Shown here piece after piece: positions 1 to 8,620 of a DNA stretch of 64,000 nucleotides; within the stretch, counting starts at the first letter, position 1, and each line of letters opens with the position of its first letter. Source of the DNA: Verrucomicrobiia bacterium. GTDB taxonomy: Bacteria; Verrucomicrobiota; Verrucomicrobiia; Palsa-1439. A program made the translations under genes and the position numbers. Where the stretch lies: positions 347,800-411,799 of the forward strand of contig JAJVHY010000020.1 of assembly GCA_022072455.1 (NCBI GenBank). The letters are read 5' to 3'. The notes under the pieces were generated by a model. That model worked only from the letters and a program-made list of their open reading frames with translations, made no database searches and was not told the origin of the DNA.

Positions 1-168
<168 letters not shown>

Positions 169-192
169 CCGGCACGATATGTCGGGCAAGCT

Positions 193-215
193 CGGGGCGG
201 GATCTTCCCGCCCCG
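193..215 (+). terminator. Hairpin terminator after murA
   Basis: A 10-bp perfect stem (CGGGGCGGGA paired with TCCCGCCCCG) around a 3-nt loop lies 24 bases after the murA stop. It is followed by ACTTATTTACTT, which is T-rich but not a clean U-tract. The position between murA and ffh fits an intrinsic terminator. Confidence 0.7.
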
Positions 216-270
216 ACTTATTTACTTGCGATGAATTGGCCGGACGCTGATATTCCGCGCGCGAGTCGCC

Positions 271-1605
271 ATGTTTGATTCCCTTTCAGATAAACTCCAA
301 TCGGTCTTCAAGAACCTGCGCGGGTACGGCAAGCTCTCCGAAAGCAACGTCGCTGACGCCTTGCGCGAGGTCCGCGTGGCGTTGCTCGAAGCCGACGTCA
401 ATTACAAGGTCGCGAAAGATTTCATCGAACGGACGAAGCAGAAAGCCTTGGGCCAGGAAGTTCTCGCCAGCGTCCAGCCCGGGCAACAAATCATCAAAAT
501 CGTCCACGACGAACTCGTCAATCTGATGGGCGGCACTGAGCCGGTCAGCGTTCAGTTTCCGCAGGGCAACTGGCTGATGGTCGGCCTCCACGGCTGCGGC
601 AAAACGACGTCCTCTGGGAAGCTGGCCAAATTGCTAGCGAAGAATGGCCGGAAACCGTTGCTCGTCGCCTGTGACGTGTACCGGCCCGCCGCGATCGATC
701 AAATCGAGACACTGGGTAAACAAATTCAAGTCCCGGTCTTCGCATTGCGCGACGAAAAAGATGTCACCAAGATTGGCCGGCAAGCGTTGGCCTTCGCGCA
801 AGCCCAAGGCCGAGATACTGTCGTTTTCGATACCGCCGGTCGCCTGCACATTGACGAAGACTTGGTGCAAGAGCTGGTCCGGTTACGCGACCTCGTGAAG
901 CCACAGGAAATTCTCCTTGTCGCCGATTCCGCCACCGGCCAGGAAGCCGTCAACATCGCGGAACATTTCGACAAGGCGTTGGGCATTACCGGGATCGTGT
1001 TGACGAAACTCGATGGCGATGCCCGCGGTGGCGCCGCGTTATCCATGCGGGCCGTGACCGGTAAGCCGATCAAGTTTGCCGGTGTCGGCGAAAAATTGGA
1101 CGACCTTGAAGCCTTCTTTCCCGAACGGATGGCCGGGCGGATTCTCGGGATGGGGGATGTGGTTGGTCTGGTCGAAAAGGCCCAAGAAGCATTCGACGCG
1201 AAGGAAGCGGAACGGTTACAGGACAAAATCGCTGACCAATCGCTGAATTTGGAGGATTTTCTCGCTCAAATGCAGCAGTTGAAAAAACTCGGACCACTGC
1301 AAAACCTTCTCGGCATGCTCCCCGGCATGGGCAAAATGCCGGATCTGAGCGGCAGCGAGGCGCAAATGAAACGGATTGAGGCGATTATGCAGTCCATGAC
1401 GCGCGAAGAGCGCCGCAAGCCAGAGCTGTTAAATGCCAGCCGACGCACACGGATTGCGAAAGGCAGCGGGACAAGCGTGGCAGAGGTCAACGACATGCTC
1501 AAGCAGTTCAATCAGATGAAACGCATGATGAAGGACATGGGCAAGATGCAGAAGAAGATGGCCCGCAAAGGTGCCCTGCCCCCCGGCATGCGGCTGCCCC
1601 GGTAA
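271..1605 (+). CDS. ffh: Signal recognition particle protein Ffh
   Basis: Ffh (SRP54) binds 4.5S RNA and signal sequences of nascent chains and targets them to FtsY at the membrane. The 444-residue length is normal. The order is N domain (residues 1-90), GTPase domain with P-loop GLHGCGKTT, then DTAGRLHID and TKLDGDARGG, and finally a Met-rich M domain with PGMGKMPDL and a run of MKRMMKDMGKMQKKM. The P-loop reads GLHGCGKTT rather than the common GxxGSGKTT, a conservative variation. It heads the block ffh-rpsP-khpA-trmD-rplS. The ATG at 271 has only a weak ribosome binding site, but no better start precedes the conserved N domain. Confidence 0.97.
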   Translation: MFDSLSDKLQSVFKNLRGYGKLSESNVADALREVRVALLEADVNYKVAKDFIERTKQKALGQEVLASVQPGQQIIKIVHDELVNLMGGTEPVSVQFPQGNWLMVGLHGCGKTTSSGKLAKLLAKNGRKPLLVACDVYRPAAIDQIETLGKQIQVPVFALRDEKDVTKIGRQALAFAQAQGRDTVVFDTAGRLHIDEDLVQELVRLRDLVKPQEILLVADSATGQEAVNIAEHFDKALGITGIVLTKLDGDARGGAALSMRAVTGKPIKFAGVGEKLDDLEAFFPERMAGRILGMGDVVGLVEKAQEAFDAKEAERLQDKIADQSLNLEDFLAQMQQLKKLGPLQNLLGMLPGMGKMPDLSGSEAQMKRIEAIMQSMTREERRKPELLNASRRTRIAKGSGTSVAEVNDMLKQFNQMKRMMKDMGKMQKKMARKGALPPGMRLPR

Positions 1606-1713
1606 GCCCCGCCGTGGTTCGTTTTGAAGTGTTGACTCTGGCGGCTCGAACTGGCATTGTCCCGCTCCCGCAACCGAAGCGGTCGCGGCATTATCCCAGA
1701 AGGAGTTTTACAA

Positions 1714-1980
1714 GTGCCAGTAAGAATTAGATTAAAACGGATTGGAACCAAGAACGTACCGGCGTATCGAATCGTCGTCGCCGACGGGCGCAGCCCGCGG
1801 GACGGACGCTTCATCGAGAACATCGGCACTTACAATCCGACCAAAGCCACGGACAATTTCCAGGTGAACTTGGAACGCGCGAAACATTGGATCAGCAAAG
1901 GCGCGCAACCCAGCGACACCGTCCGCAGCTTTATCAAGAAGGCAGAAAAAGCGGCCAAGGCAGCGCCCGTCGCAGCCTGA
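1714..1980 (+). CDS. rpsP: 30S ribosomal protein S16
   Basis: S16 is a small-subunit protein needed for 30S assembly. The frame is open from further upstream, but the conserved protein begins at the GTG at 1714 ([20 protein letters not shown]), which sits 9 bases after a strong AGAAGGAG ribosome binding site. This gives 88 residues, a normal length. The family signature around YNP (IGTYNPTK) is present. The Ala/Lys-rich tail ([14 protein letters not shown]) is typical of S16 C-termini. It lies between ffh and the KH-domain gene, with no rimM in between. Confidence 0.96.
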   Translation: MPVRIRLKRIGTKNVPAYRIVVADGRSPRDGRFIENIGTYNPTKATDNFQVNLERAKHWISKGAQPSDTVRSFIKKAEKAAKAAPVAA

Positions 1981-2042
1981 CGTGCGGCGGACTTGCCGGT
2001 GACGCCGCACGGGTGCAAGTTGTCGGTAGGAAAGCGAGTGCG

Positions 2043-2330
2043 ATGAAAGCGTTTATCGAATACGTGGTCAAGGCACTGGTTGATTATCCTGAACAGGTGG
2101 ATATCCGGGAAGTGGACGGAGAACGAGTTGTGGTTTTTGAATTACGCCTCAACCCGACTGACATCGGCAAGGTCATCGGCAAAAGCGGACGCACCATTAC
2201 CGCGATCCGCACGCTGCTGACGAGCGCCGCAGCCAAGAATGGCAAGCGCGCGATGTTGGAGATTATCGAACCCGAAGGCGGTCGGCGCAGCCCGTCGGGC
2301 GGTGGCGGTGGCGACGCACCGGCCGCGTGA
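2043..2330 (+). CDS. khpA: KH-domain RNA-binding protein KhpA
   Basis: A 95-residue protein with a single type II KH domain. The RNA-contacting GxxG loop is seen in VIGKSGRTI near residues 44-52, and the N-terminus ([16 protein letters not shown]) is that of the KhpA/YlqC family. In Gram-positive bacteria KhpA pairs with KhpB (Jag) and influences cell elongation. Its partner is not in this window. The Gly-rich C-terminal tail ([12 protein letters not shown]) is probably disordered. It overlaps trmD at TGATG, implying translational coupling. The ATG at 2043 is chosen because conservation starts there. Confidence 0.93.
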   Translation: MKAFIEYVVKALVDYPEQVDIREVDGERVVVFELRLNPTDIGKVIGKSGRTITAIRTLLTSAAAKNGKRAMLEIIEPEGGRRSPSGGGGGDAPAA

Positions 2331-3013
2331 TGGAGTTCGACATCCTGACGTTGTTCCCGCGGATTTTCGCCGGGCCACTGGATGAAAGCATCCTGAAACG
2401 GGCCCGCGAAGCCGGGCTGGTGCAGATTCGGGTGCATAATTTGCGGGACTTCACCCACGACAAGCATCGCGTGGTTGACGACAAGCCGTACGGGGGCGGG
2501 CCCGGGATGCTGATGAAACCCGAACCGATCTTTGAAGCAGTGGAAAAAATGCAGCGGCCAGACAGTTGCGTCGTCCTGATGACGCCGCAAGGCCCCCCGC
2601 TCACACAAGCGCGCGCGCAAGCGTTCGCCGGCAAGCCGCACCTGATCATCATTTGCGGCCATTACGAAGGCGTGGACGAACGCGTGCGGGAAGCCCTCGT
2701 GGACGAAGAAGTCAGCATTGGCGACTACGTGCTCACGAATGGCGCGCTCGCCGCCGCCGTCGTGGTGGATGCGGTGACGCGATTGTTGCCGGGCGCGATC
2801 GGGCATGAGCAGAGCGCGGTGGATGATTCGTTCGCGACCGGCCTGCTCGAAGGCCCGCAGTACACACGACCACCGGAGTTTCGGGGGATGAAGGTCCCTG
2901 ACGTGCTGCTGTCCGGCAACCACGGCGAAGTCGCCAAATGGAACAAAGAGCAGGCCCGGCAAAGAACCAGACAACGCCGACCAGATTTATTAGAAGGAGA
3001 AGACAAGTTATGA
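2330..3013 (+). CDS. trmD: tRNA (guanine37-N1)-methyltransferase
   Basis: TrmD methylates G37 of tRNAs with SAM, which prevents +1 frameshifting. It is a dimeric SPOUT enzyme with a trefoil knot. The 227-residue protein starts [10 protein letters not shown] and carries [23 protein letters not shown] and [10 protein letters not shown], the SAM-binding knot motifs. The ATG at 2330 overlaps the khpA stop by one base. A GTG directly before it could also serve as start. The 3' end overlaps the rplS start as ATGA, so khpA, trmD and rplS look translationally coupled. Confidence 0.96.
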   Translation: MEFDILTLFPRIFAGPLDESILKRAREAGLVQIRVHNLRDFTHDKHRVVDDKPYGGGPGMLMKPEPIFEAVEKMQRPDSCVVLMTPQGPPLTQARAQAFAGKPHLIIICGHYEGVDERVREALVDEEVSIGDYVLTNGALAAAVVVDAVTRLLPGAIGHEQSAVDDSFATGLLEGPQYTRPPEFRGMKVPDVLLSGNHGEVAKWNKEQARQRTRQRRPDLLEGEDKL

Positions 3014-3351
3014 ACGTAATCGAAAAAATTCAGCAAGAGCAGATTCGCACCGACCTCGTGCCCTTCAAAGTGGGTGACGCCGTCAAGGTTCACAGTCGCA
3101 TCAAAGAAGGCGACCGGGAACGGATCCAAGTCTTCTCCGGCCTCGTCATCAACAAACAAGGTCGCGGCATCCGCGAAACCTTCACTGTCCGGCGCATCAG
3201 CTACGGCGAAGGCGTCGAACGCATTTTCCCGACCAACTCGCCCTTCATCCAAAAGGTTGAAGTCGAGCGCACCGGCAAAGTCCACCGCGCCAAGCTCTAT
3301 TACCTCCGCGGCCGCATCGGCAAGACGGCCACCAAGGTCCAAGAAGCCTGA
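3010..3351 (+). CDS. rplS: 50S ribosomal protein L19
   Basis: L19 sits at the subunit interface of the 50S particle. The 113-residue product begins [11 protein letters not shown] and contains the family core [20 protein letters not shown] and [15 protein letters not shown]. The ATG at 3010 overlaps the trmD stop (ATGA) and has the ribosome binding site AGAAGGAGA inside the trmD 3' end. The end is followed within 13 bases by rnhB, which has its own GGGAGGAG site. Confidence 0.96.
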   Translation: MNVIEKIQQEQIRTDLVPFKVGDAVKVHSRIKEGDRERIQVFSGLVINKQGRGIRETFTVRRISYGEGVERIFPTNSPFIQKVEVERTGKVHRAKLYYLRGRIGKTATKVQEA

Positions 3352-3363
3352 CCGGGAGGAGCG

Positions 3364-4002
3364 ATGCCCACGCTCCGGCACGAAGGTCTCGCCTATAAAG
3401 ACGGCGCGACCATCATTGCCGGCGTGGATGAAGCCGGCCGTGGCCCGCTCGCCGGCCCGGTCGTCGCGGCGGCGTGCATTCTCCCGCGCGAGTTCCGCCA
3501 CAAAACGCTCAACGACTCGAAACAACTGACCGAGTTGGAGCGCGAGAAAATCTACGCCGAACTGACCAGCCGTGCCGACATCGGCTGGGCGACCGGAATC
3601 TCCGACGTCGAAGTCATTGATACCTACAACATCCTCCGCGCAACCTACCGGGCCATGCACCTGGCTCTCGAAGCCCTACCGCTCAAACCCGACTACGTGC
3701 TCATTGACGGCAACCAACGCGTCCCGGCTGTTCGCCTCCGGCAAAAGACCATCGTCAAAGGCGACGCCAAGAGCTATTCGATTGCCGCCGCGAGCGTCAT
3801 CGCCAAAGTCACCCGCGACCGGCTGATGCTCGCGTTTCACGCGCAATACCCACAATACAATTTTGCCCAGCACAAAGGCTACGGCACCCCTGAACATCTG
3901 GCGGCTTTGGAACAGTTCGGCCCCTCCCCCATCCACCGCAAAACCTTCGCGCCCGTCCGGCACGCCACTGAGCCGGTCCAGGAAGAGTTCGCGCTAACCT
4001 GA
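3364..4002 (+). CDS. rnhB: Ribonuclease HII
   Basis: RNase HII cuts the RNA strand of RNA-DNA hybrids and removes misincorporated ribonucleotides. The 212-residue protein has the family's hallmark AGVDEAGRGPLAGPVVAA at residues 19-36, with the catalytic Asp-Glu pair. It also has DYVLIDGN for the third acidic residue and KGDAKSYSIAAASVIAKV for the C-terminal substrate-recognition motif. A strong GGGAGGAG site lies just before the ATG. It continues the rplS operon and is followed 10 bases later by yraN, a frequent partner. Confidence 0.96.
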   Translation: MPTLRHEGLAYKDGATIIAGVDEAGRGPLAGPVVAAACILPREFRHKTLNDSKQLTELEREKIYAELTSRADIGWATGISDVEVIDTYNILRATYRAMHLALEALPLKPDYVLIDGNQRVPAVRLRQKTIVKGDAKSYSIAAASVIAKVTRDRLMLAFHAQYPQYNFAQHKGYGTPEHLAALEQFGPSPIHRKTFAPVRHATEPVQEEFALT

Positions 4003-4012
4003 GTCTCCCGGT

Positions 4013-4435
4013 ATGGCGTGGAATTGGCTCCGCAAACTCGCCGTCAATCCCACCGCCAAAATGGCTTTAGGCGAACGCGGCGAAGACTTCGCCGCGAAAT
4101 ATCTCCGCCGGCACGGCTATAAAATTCTCGTCCGCCGCTTCAAAACCCGGGCGGGCGAAATGGACATCATCTGCCGGCAAAAAGACTGGCTGGTTTTCGT
4201 CGAAGTCAAAACTCGGAAAAGCGACGACTACGGCGCTCCGAGTGAAGCCGTGACGCGCGAAAAGCAAAAGCACATGAGCAAAGTCGCCCTCGAATACCTC
4301 CGCATGCTCGGCAACCCGCCGATTCGCTGGCGATTCGACATCGTCGAAGTCCTCCTCCGCGACGACGCAAAGAAACCCGACGACATCCGCCTCATTCAAA
4401 ACGCATTCGACTTGAGCGAGCCGTTCATCTACTAA
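4013..4435 (+). CDS. yraN: UPF0102 (YraN) family nuclease-like protein
   Basis: A 140-residue member of UPF0102/YraN, a restriction-endonuclease-fold family of unknown physiological role that often lies between rnhB and comM or dprA. Recognisable are LGERGEDFAAKYLRRHGY, then GEMDIICRQ and FVEVKTR, which correspond to the PD-(D/E)xK-like core (the E of GEMD, and ExK in EVKTR). The gene ends 100 bases before a scar of a comM start codon region, consistent with an ancestral yraN-comM order. Confidence 0.93.
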   Translation: MAWNWLRKLAVNPTAKMALGERGEDFAAKYLRRHGYKILVRRFKTRAGEMDIICRQKDWLVFVEVKTRKSDDYGAPSEAVTREKQKHMSKVALEYLRMLGNPPIRWRFDIVEVLLRDDAKKPDDIRLIQNAFDLSEPFIY

Positions 4436-4448
4436 TTACTCTCATGCC

Positions 4449-4525
4449 TGTCATTCTGAGCGCAGCGAAGAATCTCTGTCGTTCCTTCATTCAGCAAGAG
4501 ACCCATCGCTGCGCTCAGGGTGACA
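4449..4525. repeat. 77-bp inverted-repeat element (REP/MITE-like)
   Basis: The left arm TGTCATTCTGAGCGCAGCGA (4449-4468) and right arm TCGCTGCGCTCAGGGTGACA (4506-4525) are inverted repeats of 20 bp with two mismatches, separated by 37 bases. Sequences of the form TCATTCTGAGCGNAGCGAAGAATCT are interspersed non-coding repeats known from many environmental bacterial genomes. No second copy is seen in this window. It could also fold as a long hairpin and terminate the rplS-yraN transcript. Confidence 0.75.
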
Positions 4526-4535
4526 AAAGGGGCGC

Positions 4536-4571
4536 ATGTTAGCCTAAGTTCACTCTGCCGCGGTCCTCGGC
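4536..4571 (+). pseudogene. comM: Remnant of a comM 5' end (12 codons)
   Basis: These 36 bases match the first 12 codons of the intact comM at 15074-15109 codon by codon (29 of 36 bases identical). Eleven of the 12 codons encode the same residue (M-L-A, then V-H-S-A-A-V-L-G). The fourth codon is TAA instead of AAG (Lys). Four of the five differing codons are synonymous. Immediately after the GGC for Gly-12 the sequence becomes kinase-like (FGELLL) instead of comM-like (IDAF). An AAGGGG ribosome-binding-like stretch precedes the ATG. The position directly after yraN is where comM sits in many genomes. It reads as the stub left by an insertion or recombination event. Confidence 0.8.
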
Positions 4572-4580
4572 TTCGGCGAA

Positions 4581-5600
4581 TTGTTGCTGGAGCGGCCGGA
4601 AATGCGCCGCAACGAGGCGAAGTTGACCGAGTGTCTCGAATTGATGACGGCGGGCGCGCACTCCGCCGCCAGTGTCGTGCGCCGCCTGCGCGAGTTGTAC
4701 CGGCGGCCCGGCGAAAGGGAGGCGCTGCAACCGGTCAACCTCAGTCACCTCGTCCAGCAGGTCGTCGCGCTGACGGAACCGCGCTGGAAAGAACAAACCA
4801 TCGCCGCCGGCCAACCCGTGCAGATCGTAACCGACCTCGCGGAAGTCCCCGTGATTGCCGGCAACGAAGGCGAGCTGCGCGAAATCGTCACCAACCTGCT
4901 TTTCAACGCGGTCGATGCCATGCCGAAGGGCGGCACGATTTGCCTGCGCACGTGCCAGCACGACCAAGACGTCGAGCTCACAGTCAGCGACACCGGCACC
5001 GGGATGACCCCCGAAGTGCGGCAGCGCTGTTTCGAAATGTTCTTCACTACCAAAGGCACCCAAGGCACCGGGCTGGGGCTGGCGACCGTCCACGCCATCA
5101 TCCAGCAACACGACGGCACGCTCGACCTGCAAACCGCGCCGGGCCAGGGCTCGACGTTCAGAATCCGGTTGCCCATCCGGGTCGTGCCGGAAACGTCGGT
5201 CCGCCCCACCGCGCGGAAAGGCCCCGATCGGCACGGGCGGATCTTGCTCGTGGACGACGAAGCGATCCTGCGCGAATTGTTTACGGAGTATCTGATGCAG
5301 GCAGGCCACACGGTCGTGGCTGCCGCCGACGGCGCGGCCGGGCTGGAGCAATTTCAAGCCGGCCCGTTCGATCTGGTCATCACCGACATGGCGATGCCGG
5401 GCCTGAACGGCGAGCAATTGGCCGCCAAGATTCAGGCCGTGGCGCCAAGCACGCCGGTGATCTTGTTGACCGGCTTTGGCGACATCATGAAAGTCCAGCA
5501 GCAACGACCCCCCGGCATCGCCGTGGTGGTCGGCAAGCCGGTCAGTTTGAGTGATCTGCACGAGGCGGTGCAGGACGCGCTGGCAATCCAAGGAAAATGA
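4581..5600 (+). CDS. N-terminally truncated hybrid histidine kinase (HATPase + receiver)
   Basis: The readable kinase sequence starts at 4572 directly after the comM stub. Possible starts are TTG 4581 or ATG 4602. The 339 residues contain the end of the dimerisation helices, then a HATPase domain (N box NLLFNAVDAMPKGG, DTGTGM, GTGLGLATVHAII) and a receiver domain (LLVDDEAILREL, phospho-acceptor Asp in ITDMAMPGLNG, Lys in VGKPV). The paralogue at 11939 aligns throughout and shows what is missing: the sensor, and the H box HDFNN that lies only a few residues upstream of the first preserved residue. Without the His it cannot autophosphorylate in the usual way. It may be a pseudogene or act as a receiver/phosphatase. 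It ends in an ATGA overlap with the next regulator. Confidence 0.75.
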   Translation: MLLERPEMRRNEAKLTECLELMTAGAHSAASVVRRLRELYRRPGEREALQPVNLSHLVQQVVALTEPRWKEQTIAAGQPVQIVTDLAEVPVIAGNEGELREIVTNLLFNAVDAMPKGGTICLRTCQHDQDVELTVSDTGTGMTPEVRQRCFEMFFTTKGTQGTGLGLATVHAIIQQHDGTLDLQTAPGQGSTFRIRLPIRVVPETSVRPTARKGPDRHGRILLVDDEAILRELFTEYLMQAGHTVVAAADGAAGLEQFQAGPFDLVITDMAMPGLNGEQLAAKIQAVAPSTPVILLTGFGDIMKVQQQRPPGIAVVVGKPVSLSDLHEAVQDALAIQGK

Positions 5601-6241
5601 GCATGAGCAATCCGCGCATTCTACTGGTAGACGATCACCCGGTCTTTCGCGCCGGACTGAAGCAGATCCTCGCGCTGGAACTGAAGCAGGCAGAGTTTGG
5701 CGAAGGCGCCAACGCCGCGGAAGCGATGACACTCGCGCCGCAACAGCCGTGGAATCTGGCCATCCTGGACATTGACATGCCGGGCCGGAGCGGCTTGGAG
5801 TTGCTGGCGGATCTGAAGGCGCTGCAGCCCCAGTTGCCGGTCTTGTTGTTGAGCATGCACGAGGAGGAGGATTACGCCGTGCGCGCCTTGCGGGCCGGCG
5901 CGGCTGGGTATGTGAGCAAGGAAAGCTCATTCAGCGAGATCGTGGCGGCCGTGCGCAAGGTTTTGGGTGGCGGGATGTACATCAGCCCGTTCCTGGCCGA
6001 ACAACTAGCCAAGGGCGTTGGCACTCGCAGCGACGGCCCGCCGCACCTGCATTTGTCCAACCGCGAATTTCAGATCCTGTGCAAGCTGGCCGCCGGTAAG
6101 CCGCTCAAGGAGATTGCCGCCGAGCTGGGGGTGAGCATCAAGACCGTCAGCACCTACCGCAGCCGGGTGCTGGAAAAGCTCGGCCTGCAATCCAACGCTG
6201 ACTTGGTCCGCTACGCCCTGCACCACCGGCTCATCACCTGA
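5597..6241 (+). CDS. NarL/FixJ-type response regulator
   Basis: A 214-residue two-domain response regulator: N-terminal receiver (ILLVDDHPVFRAGL, Asp in AILDIDMPGRSG, Lys in YVSKESS) and C-terminal LuxR-type DNA-binding domain (LSNREFQILCKLAAGKPLKEI, then IKTVSTYRSRVLEKL). Such proteins bind DNA as dimers when phosphorylated. Start ATG 5597 overlaps the kinase stop. A second ATG at 5603 lies at a better distance from the AAGGA site (5590-5594). Coupling to the truncated kinase suggests the pair was once a functional two-component system. It is the only DNA-binding output of the island. Confidence 0.9.
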   Translation: MSMSNPRILLVDDHPVFRAGLKQILALELKQAEFGEGANAAEAMTLAPQQPWNLAILDIDMPGRSGLELLADLKALQPQLPVLLLSMHEEEDYAVRALRAGAAGYVSKESSFSEIVAAVRKVLGGGMYISPFLAEQLAKGVGTRSDGPPHLHLSNREFQILCKLAAGKPLKEIAAELGVSIKTVSTYRSRVLEKLGLQSNADLVRYALHHRLIT

Positions 6242-6308
6242 GCCGCGTCTCGGTCGCACCTGACGCGCCCTTCCTGAAATCCGACACGGAAACCAGAACT
6301 TTTCACCC

Positions 6309-6328
6309 GCGCGTCTGTGGCGACGCGC
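6309..6328. terminator. Short GC-rich hairpin between signalling genes
   Basis: GCGCGTC (6309-6315) and GACGCGC (6322-6328) form a 7-bp stem with a 6-base loop, 68 bases after the response regulator. No U-tract follows, so it may attenuate or mark a transcript end. The evidence is weak. Confidence 0.3.
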
Positions 6329-6397
6329 ATTCGCTGTGCTCTAGCGTGAAGAGTGCAAACGTCGCCAGCCAAATCAAGCCCGGAGCCGAATCTAACA

Positions 6398-8557
6398 ATG
6401 TCCTACCGGCTCACGCTGCTGTTCATCTTGAATATCATGGTGGTGTACCTGTGGATTGCGCGCAGTTCTTACCCCGGCCCGTGGGAGTGGCGGGCGGTGC
6501 TGATCGGGGCGGTGGCGTTGGTGGTCATGTTTGGGCCGGTGTTCTTTTTCCTGCTGTTGCGGCCCTTGCGGTTCTTGATGGCCGAACGCAACAGCGTCGC
6601 AGCGCGGGTGCAGGCCAGCCAGGAGACATTCCGCCAATTGGCGGCCAACATGCGCGAGGTCTTTTGGATGACGTCGCCCAACGGTCAAGAGTTCCTTTAC
6701 ATCAGCCCGGGCTACGAATCGTTGTGGGGGCGAACCTGCGCCAGCCTGGACCAGCAGCCCCTGTCGTGGTTCGAGGCGATCCTCCCGGAAGATCAGCCAC
6801 AAGTGCGGGTGGCGTTGGATCAGCTCAGTCACGACCGCGAGTGCAATGTTAAGTGCCGGATCCGCCGCCCTGACGGGACGATCCGCTGGATCTGCGCGCG
6901 CTGGGCTCCCGTTCATGATGCGGCGGGCAAGATGACCAGCACCGTCGGATTCGCCACGGACATTACCGAGCAGAAGCGCGTGGAGGAGGATCTGACGTTC
7001 CTCAATTGGGCGGTGGAGCAGGCGGCCGAGTCCATCGTGGTTACCGACCGCGAGGCGAACATTGTCTATGTCAATCCGGCCTTCGAGCGCACGACCGGCT
7101 ACCGGCGGGAGGAGGTCGTCGGGAAAAACCCGCGCCTCCTCCAGAGTGGGAAGCAGGACGCGGACTTTTACCGGGCCATGTGGGACGTGTTGACACGCGG
7201 CGAAGTCTGGACCGGCAATTTCACAAACAAACGCAAGGACGGCACCCTCTACGAAGAGCAGGCGATCATTTCCGCCGTTCGGGATGCCACCGGGGCTATC
7301 GTGAACTTCGTCGCGGCGAAGCGGGACGTGACGTATGAGCGGCAGATCGAACAACAACTGCGCCAGGCCCAAAAGATGGAAGCGATCGGTCGTCTTGCCG
7401 GGGGCGTGGCCCACGACTTCAACAATATCCTCTCGGTCATTGGCGGCTATAGCGAACTACTCCTGCGGCGGCTCGCAGCGGACGATCCACTCCGCCAGAA
7501 CGCCGAACAGATCGAGAAAGCAGCCTACCGGGCCAGTGCCTTGACGCGGCAGTTGCTGGCGTTCAGCCGGAAGCAAATCCTCCAGCCAAAAATCCTGAAT
7601 CTGAACACCCTGCTGACTGAGTCGGAAAAAATGCTGCGACGGTTGATCGGTGAGGATGTCGCGTTGGTAACAGATCTCAGCCCGGAGTTAGGGGCTGTGA
7701 AAGTCGACGCCGGTCAGGTCGAGCAGGTGGTGATGAATCTGGTCGTGAACGCGCGGGACGCGATGCCCGGCGGTGGCCGACTGAGCATCCAAACGCGCAA
7801 CGTCAGTCTCGATGCCGCGTACGCGCGGGAGCATTCCGGGGTTGTGGCCGGTCCATACATCCTGTTGGCGATCAGTGATTCGGGAACCGGGATGAGCGCC
7901 GAAGTCAAGGCGCACCTGTTCGAGCCGTTTTTCACGACCAAACCCCAAGGGAAAGGGACAGGGCTGGGTCTGGCCACCTGTTTTGGCATCATAAAACAGA
8001 GCGGCGGCCATATCAGTGTGTACAGCGAAGCCGGTCACGGCACGCTCTTTCAGATTTACCTTCCCCGGGTGAATGCGCCGGCGACCACGTGCTGGTTGGC
8101 TACCGAAGGCGCCGGCCCGCCGCGCGGGACGGAGACCATCCTGCTGGTGGAGGACGAGCCGGCCCTGCGCTGCCTAGCGGCGGTCGTTCTGACCGAACAG
8201 GGGTACAGCGTGGTGGAGGCCGCCAACGGGCAGGAGGCGCTCGCTATTTTACAGAAGGGACGACGGACCCCGGTCGATCTGGTCATGACGGATGTGGTGA
8301 TGCCACAAATGGGCGGCCGCGAGTTGGCCGATCAGATTCAGAGGCTATATCCCGGGATGCAGATGCTTTTGACCTCGGGCTACACGGAGGACGCGATGCT
8401 CCATCACCGGGTGCTCGAATCGCACTTGACGTTTCTGCAGAAGCCCTACACGCCGGTCGCGTTGGCCCGCAAAGTCCGCGAGGTGCTCGACCGGCCGACC
8501 CGCTTCGCGAATTCTGACACAGGAATCAGGAATATTTACCCCTCGTCCAGCACCTGA
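6398..8557 (+). CDS. Membrane hybrid histidine kinase with two PAS domains
   Basis: A 719-residue hybrid sensor kinase. Two membrane segments (about residues 4-22 and 33-58) are followed by a PAS/PAC pair (EVFWMTSPNGQEFLYISPGY), a second PAS (ESIVVTDREANIVYVNPAF), a dimerisation domain with H box GGVAHDFNNILSVI, a HATPase domain (NLVVNARDAMPGGG, DSGTGM, GKGTGLGLATCFGII) and a C-terminal receiver (LLVEDEPALRCL, Asp in VMTDVVMPQMGG, Lys in LQKPYTP). All catalytic motifs are intact. The ATG at 6398 is preferred because the first membrane segment starts right after it. A GTG at 6353 would add 15 polar residues. It presumably phosphorylates the single-domain receivers that follow. Confidence 0.92.
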   Translation: MSYRLTLLFILNIMVVYLWIARSSYPGPWEWRAVLIGAVALVVMFGPVFFFLLLRPLRFLMAERNSVAARVQASQETFRQLAANMREVFWMTSPNGQEFLYISPGYESLWGRTCASLDQQPLSWFEAILPEDQPQVRVALDQLSHDRECNVKCRIRRPDGTIRWICARWAPVHDAAGKMTSTVGFATDITEQKRVEEDLTFLNWAVEQAAESIVVTDREANIVYVNPAFERTTGYRREEVVGKNPRLLQSGKQDADFYRAMWDVLTRGEVWTGNFTNKRKDGTLYEEQAIISAVRDATGAIVNFVAAKRDVTYERQIEQQLRQAQKMEAIGRLAGGVAHDFNNILSVIGGYSELLLRRLAADDPLRQNAEQIEKAAYRASALTRQLLAFSRKQILQPKILNLNTLLTESEKMLRRLIGEDVALVTDLSPELGAVKVDAGQVEQVVMNLVVNARDAMPGGGRLSIQTRNVSLDAAYAREHSGVVAGPYILLAISDSGTGMSAEVKAHLFEPFFTTKPQGKGTGLGLATCFGIIKQSGGHISVYSEAGHGTLFQIYLPRVNAPATTCWLATEGAGPPRGTETILLVEDEPALRCLAAVVLTEQGYSVVEAANGQEALAILQKGRRTPVDLVMTDVVMPQMGGRELADQIQRLYPGMQMLLTSGYTEDAMLHHRVLESHLTFLQKPYTPVALARKVREVLDRPTRFANSDTGIRNIYPSSST

Positions 8558-8620
8558 CCGCATGGCGACTGCTACCAAAGGCATAACAGGAAACTGCAAA
8601 CGAAACGAAAGGATACACCG

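Noticed and set aside
1657..1713. Upstream extension of rpsP
   Set aside because: In frame but not S16-like. The strong AGAAGGAG site and conserved N-terminus place the start at 1714.
4520..5554. 344-codon plus-strand frame overlapping the truncated kinase
   Set aside because: Arg/Pro-rich shadow frame of a GC-rich gene. The HATPase and receiver motifs are in the other frame.
4539..5930. 463-codon minus-strand frame opposite kinase and regulator
   Set aside because: No motif, composition typical of antisense shadow, and it spans two real genes.
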